Shown here: piece by piece, positions 62,177 to 64,000 of the stretch
Numbering within the stretch: position 1 is the stretch's first letter
Layout: the number at the start of each line of letters is the position of its first letter
Notes under the pieces: model-generated
What the model was told of the DNA's origin: nothing
Databases searched by the model: none
The model's input: the letters and a program-made list of their open reading frames with translations, nothing else
Made by a program: the position numbers and the translations under genes
NCBI GenBank assembly: GCA_964468345.1
Contig: CAYXVZ010000002.1
Location: forward strand, 209,205-273,204
Length of the DNA stretch: 64,000 nucleotides
Direction: 5' to 3'
DNA from: DALYLB01 sp964468345
GTDB taxonomy: Bacteria > Acidobacteriota > Blastocatellia > RBC074

Positions 62177-62213
62177 TAAACAAAAGAGGGTTCTGAATGC
62201 ATCCAGAACCCTC
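62177..62213 (-). terminator. Rho-independent terminator of the Clp gene
   Basis: On the minus strand GAGGGTTCTG pairs with its exact complement around an 8-nt loop, followed by TTTTGTTT, 30 nt after the stop. Confidence 0.85.
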
Positions 62214-62242
62214 CAGGCTTTTATGAAATTTCCTTGCAGGCG

Positions 62243-64000
62243 TTATTCGCCGCGGACATCGATTTCACCATCTTTCACGTCCACGGTAAATTGCGTAAAG
62301 GCCTTCCAGAGATTTGTGATCGGAAGCTTCACCGTTTCGTCAATCGTCCGCTTCAGAAAACGCGCTCCGTAGGTCGGGCTGAAGCCTTTAGCGACGAGCT
62401 TATCGAGCGCCGCTTCCGTGATAAAGAGCCGTTTGCCCTGTCGATCCATCTGGCGAAGGATATTGCTCAGATAAAGCTGCGCGATCTGTTTAACTTCATC
62501 CTCCGTCAGCGGGGAGAAGACGACGATCTCATCGATGCGATTGCGGAACTCCGGCGTGAATCGCGACTCCGCGCTCTGCAGGACCGCCCGCTTGATCTCC
62601 TCGATATCCGCCGTCGTCTTGTTGCCGAAGCCGAGCGGTTTCATGTACTTCTTGAAATTCTCGGACCCGAGGTTCGACGTCATGATGATGATCGCATCGG
62701 ACAAATAGACCTTCTTGCCGCGGCCATCGGTCAGCCAGCCTTCATCAAACGCCTGCAGGAAGAGATTGAGCAGATACGGCGAAGCCTTCTCGACTTCATC
62801 GAGCAAGAGAACGGTATAGGGATTCTCCCGAAGCCGTTCCGTCAAAATCCCGCCCCGCTCGCTGCCGACAATGCCGCGCGGCATGCCGATCAGCTTCTCA
62901 ATGGCGACGGTGCCATCCTGATATTCGCTCATATCGATGCGAACCATCTTGTTCTCATCGCCGAACATCGCTTCGGCAACCGCTTTGGCGAGTTCGGTCT
63001 TGCCGACGCCGGTCGGGCCGAGAAACAGCAGGACGCCATCCGGTTTATAGAAATTCTCCTTGAGCGGGCCCTTATTCAGCCGCAGCCGCTGCGCCACGGC
63101 CCGCACCGCATCCCGCTGGCCGATCACGCGGCGACCGAGCAGTTCTTCCAGGGTTTTAAACCGGTCGCTCGTATCGCGGAAAATCAGATCGCGGGGAATG
63201 CGCGATTCCTGTGAGATCACATCGATGATATGTTCCGGACGAACCTGCATGCCGGCCGGCTCGTTGATTTCGACTTTCACGGACGCCGTGTCAAGCCAGC
63301 CGATGACCTTGTCCGGCAGGTGCAGATTTCGGATATAGCGCGGCGCCATCTCCAGCGCCATATCGATCGCCGCATCGGTGATCTGCACCGAATAATTCTT
63401 CTCCAGGCGCGGGCGGATGCCATGCAGGATCTGCCGCGTTTCGGTCAGGCTGGGTTCATCCACCTTGACCATTCGGAATCGGCGGGCCAGCGCTTCGTCT
63501 TCCGCAATATATTCCTTGTATTCCGTCAGCGTGGTCGCGCCGATGATGCGGATCTCGCCGCGCGCCAGCGCGCCCTTGAACATATTCGCAGCATCGCTCG
63601 ATGCGCCAAGCGCGGACCCGGCGCCGATGATCGTGTGCGCTTCGTCGACGAACAGGACGAGTTCGGGCCGCTCCTTGACTTCCTGAATGATGCCCTGGAT
63701 GCGCTCCTCGAACATGCCGCGCAACATCGTGCCGGCGACGATGCCGGCCATCTGCAGTTGGACGAGGTGCGCATTTCGCAGCCGCGCCGGAACCCGTTGC
63801 GGTTCGAGCTCGATAATCCGCGCCAATCCCTCGACAACAGCCGTTTTTCCGACTCCAGGCTCGCCCACCAGCATCGGCGAATTTGCGCGCTCACGATGAC
63901 AGAGAATCTCGATCATCTGCTGGATTTCACGCTGGCGCCCGATCGTCGGCGGCAACTTGTCCTGCCGCGCCAGTTTGTTGAGCGAGACTCCGAAATGCTT
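62243..64000 (-). CDS. ClpC-like AAA+ ATPase (N-terminus cut by window edge)
   Basis: 585 codons are visible and the frame is open to the window edge, so the N-domain is missing from view. Domain 1 has Walker A GEPGVGKT, Walker B LVLFVDEAH and the pore-loop region VAGTMLRGMFEERIQG; domain 2 has GPTGVGKT, VLLLDEVEKA and TSNLGSE. The link between the two is short, without the long coiled-coil M domain of ClpB. A PLGFG segment lies where ClpA/ClpC carry the loop that docks on ClpP, so it may unfold substrates for ClpP; this assignment rests on position only. A TTG 15 codons in could be misread as the start. No clpP or clpS is in the window. Confidence 0.92.
   Translation of the reverse strand, partial: KHFGVSLNKLARQDKLPPTIGRQREIQQMIEILCHRERANSPMLVGEPGVGKTAVVEGLARIIELEPQRVPARLRNAHLVQLQMAGIVAGTMLRGMFEERIQGIIQEVKERPELVLFVDEAHTIIGAGSALGASSDAANMFKGALARGEIRIIGATTLTEYKEYIAEDEALARRFRMVKVDEPSLTETRQILHGIRPRLEKNYSVQITDAAIDMALEMAPRYIRNLHLPDKVIGWLDTASVKVEINEPAGMQVRPEHIIDVISQESRIPRDLIFRDTSDRFKTLEELLGRRVIGQRDAVRAVAQRLRLNKGPLKENFYKPDGVLLFLGPTGVGKTELAKAVAEAMFGDENKMVRIDMSEYQDGTVAIEKLIGMPRGIVGSERGGILTERLRENPYTVLLLDEVEKASPYLLNLFLQAFDEGWLTDGRGKKVYLSDAIIIMTSNLGSENFKKYMKPLGFGNKTTADIEEIKRAVLQSAESRFTPEFRNRIDEIVVFSPLTEDEVKQIAQLYLSNILRQMDRQGKRLFITEAALDKLVAKGFSPTYGARFLKRTIDETVKLPITNLWKAFTQFTVDVKDGEIDVRGE

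Noticed and set aside
7385..62242. Search of intergenic gaps for tRNA, rRNA, tmRNA or known riboswitches
   Set aside because: No cloverleaf, TPsiC-like or recognisable aptamer sequence was found by eye; a covariance-model scan (Infernal/tRNAscan) would settle it.

Overview
The window looks like chromosomal DNA of an Acidobacteriota bacterium, most likely class Blastocatellia. This is inferred from family content, not from a marker gene: two Oar-like TonB-dependent receptors with carboxypeptidase-regulatory N-termini, a VWFA protein of the acidobacterial type, BACON/FG-GAP secreted proteases, and moderately high GC. I see no rRNA, tRNA, CRISPR array, prophage or intact insertion sequence. Both window edges cut through genes.

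Layout. 1-5631: envelope alpha-2-macroglobulin (partial) behind a DUF1175 lipoprotein. 5766-7384: histidine kinase and OmpR-type regulator. 7500-8513: degenerate sigma-54-type AAA+ regulator. 8908-11422: amidohydrolase and a GINGxV beta-repeat protein. 11463-14297: tightly overlapping galU, glucuronokinase-like kinase and zinc-ribbon/HTH-repeat protein. 14565-17308: ATP-grasp enzyme and enolase. 17394-26765: first TonB receptor, sirtuin, AIM24 protein, aat, M61 peptidase and coiled-coil protein. 27012-35583: PIG-L/ThuA-like protein, second TonB receptor and fused E1 2-oxoacid dehydrogenase. 35728-44450: permease, PfkB kinase, VWA protein, myo-inositol oxygenase, GH4 enzyme, ceramidase-like hydrolase and an unknown secreted protein. 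44643-49361: orphan NarL-type regulator facing an ABC1 kinase/ribF/MBL/DUF1844 operon. 49562-60143: three tandem secreted proteases sharing the same C-terminal modules. 60302-64000: small unknown gene, NTF2-like protein, proline dehydrogenase and a ClpC-like ATPase (partial).

Two things stand out. First, the window encodes what looks like a plant-type myo-inositol route to UDP-glucuronate: a eukaryote-like myo-inositol oxygenase with all six iron ligands, a kinase resembling plant glucuronokinase, and a nucleotidyltransferase overlapping that kinase by 4 bp. Second, all five convergent gene junctions contain hairpins and none of the five divergent ones has a comparable one. At four convergent and several co-directional junctions these are unusual: the arms are themselves imperfect tandem repeats of short purine-rich words (up to a perfect 40-bp stem with a 3-nt loop). 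They fall into sequence subfamilies that recur in the window, and some end within about 25 nt of a downstream start codon that lacks a Shine-Dalgarno sequence.

Other points of interest are a sigma-54-activator-like protein without GAFTGA and with broken Walker motifs, a zinc-ribbon protein with four tandem HTH-like repeats, a hairpin that overlaps a ribosome binding site, and a 164-bp MITE-like element just before a start codon.
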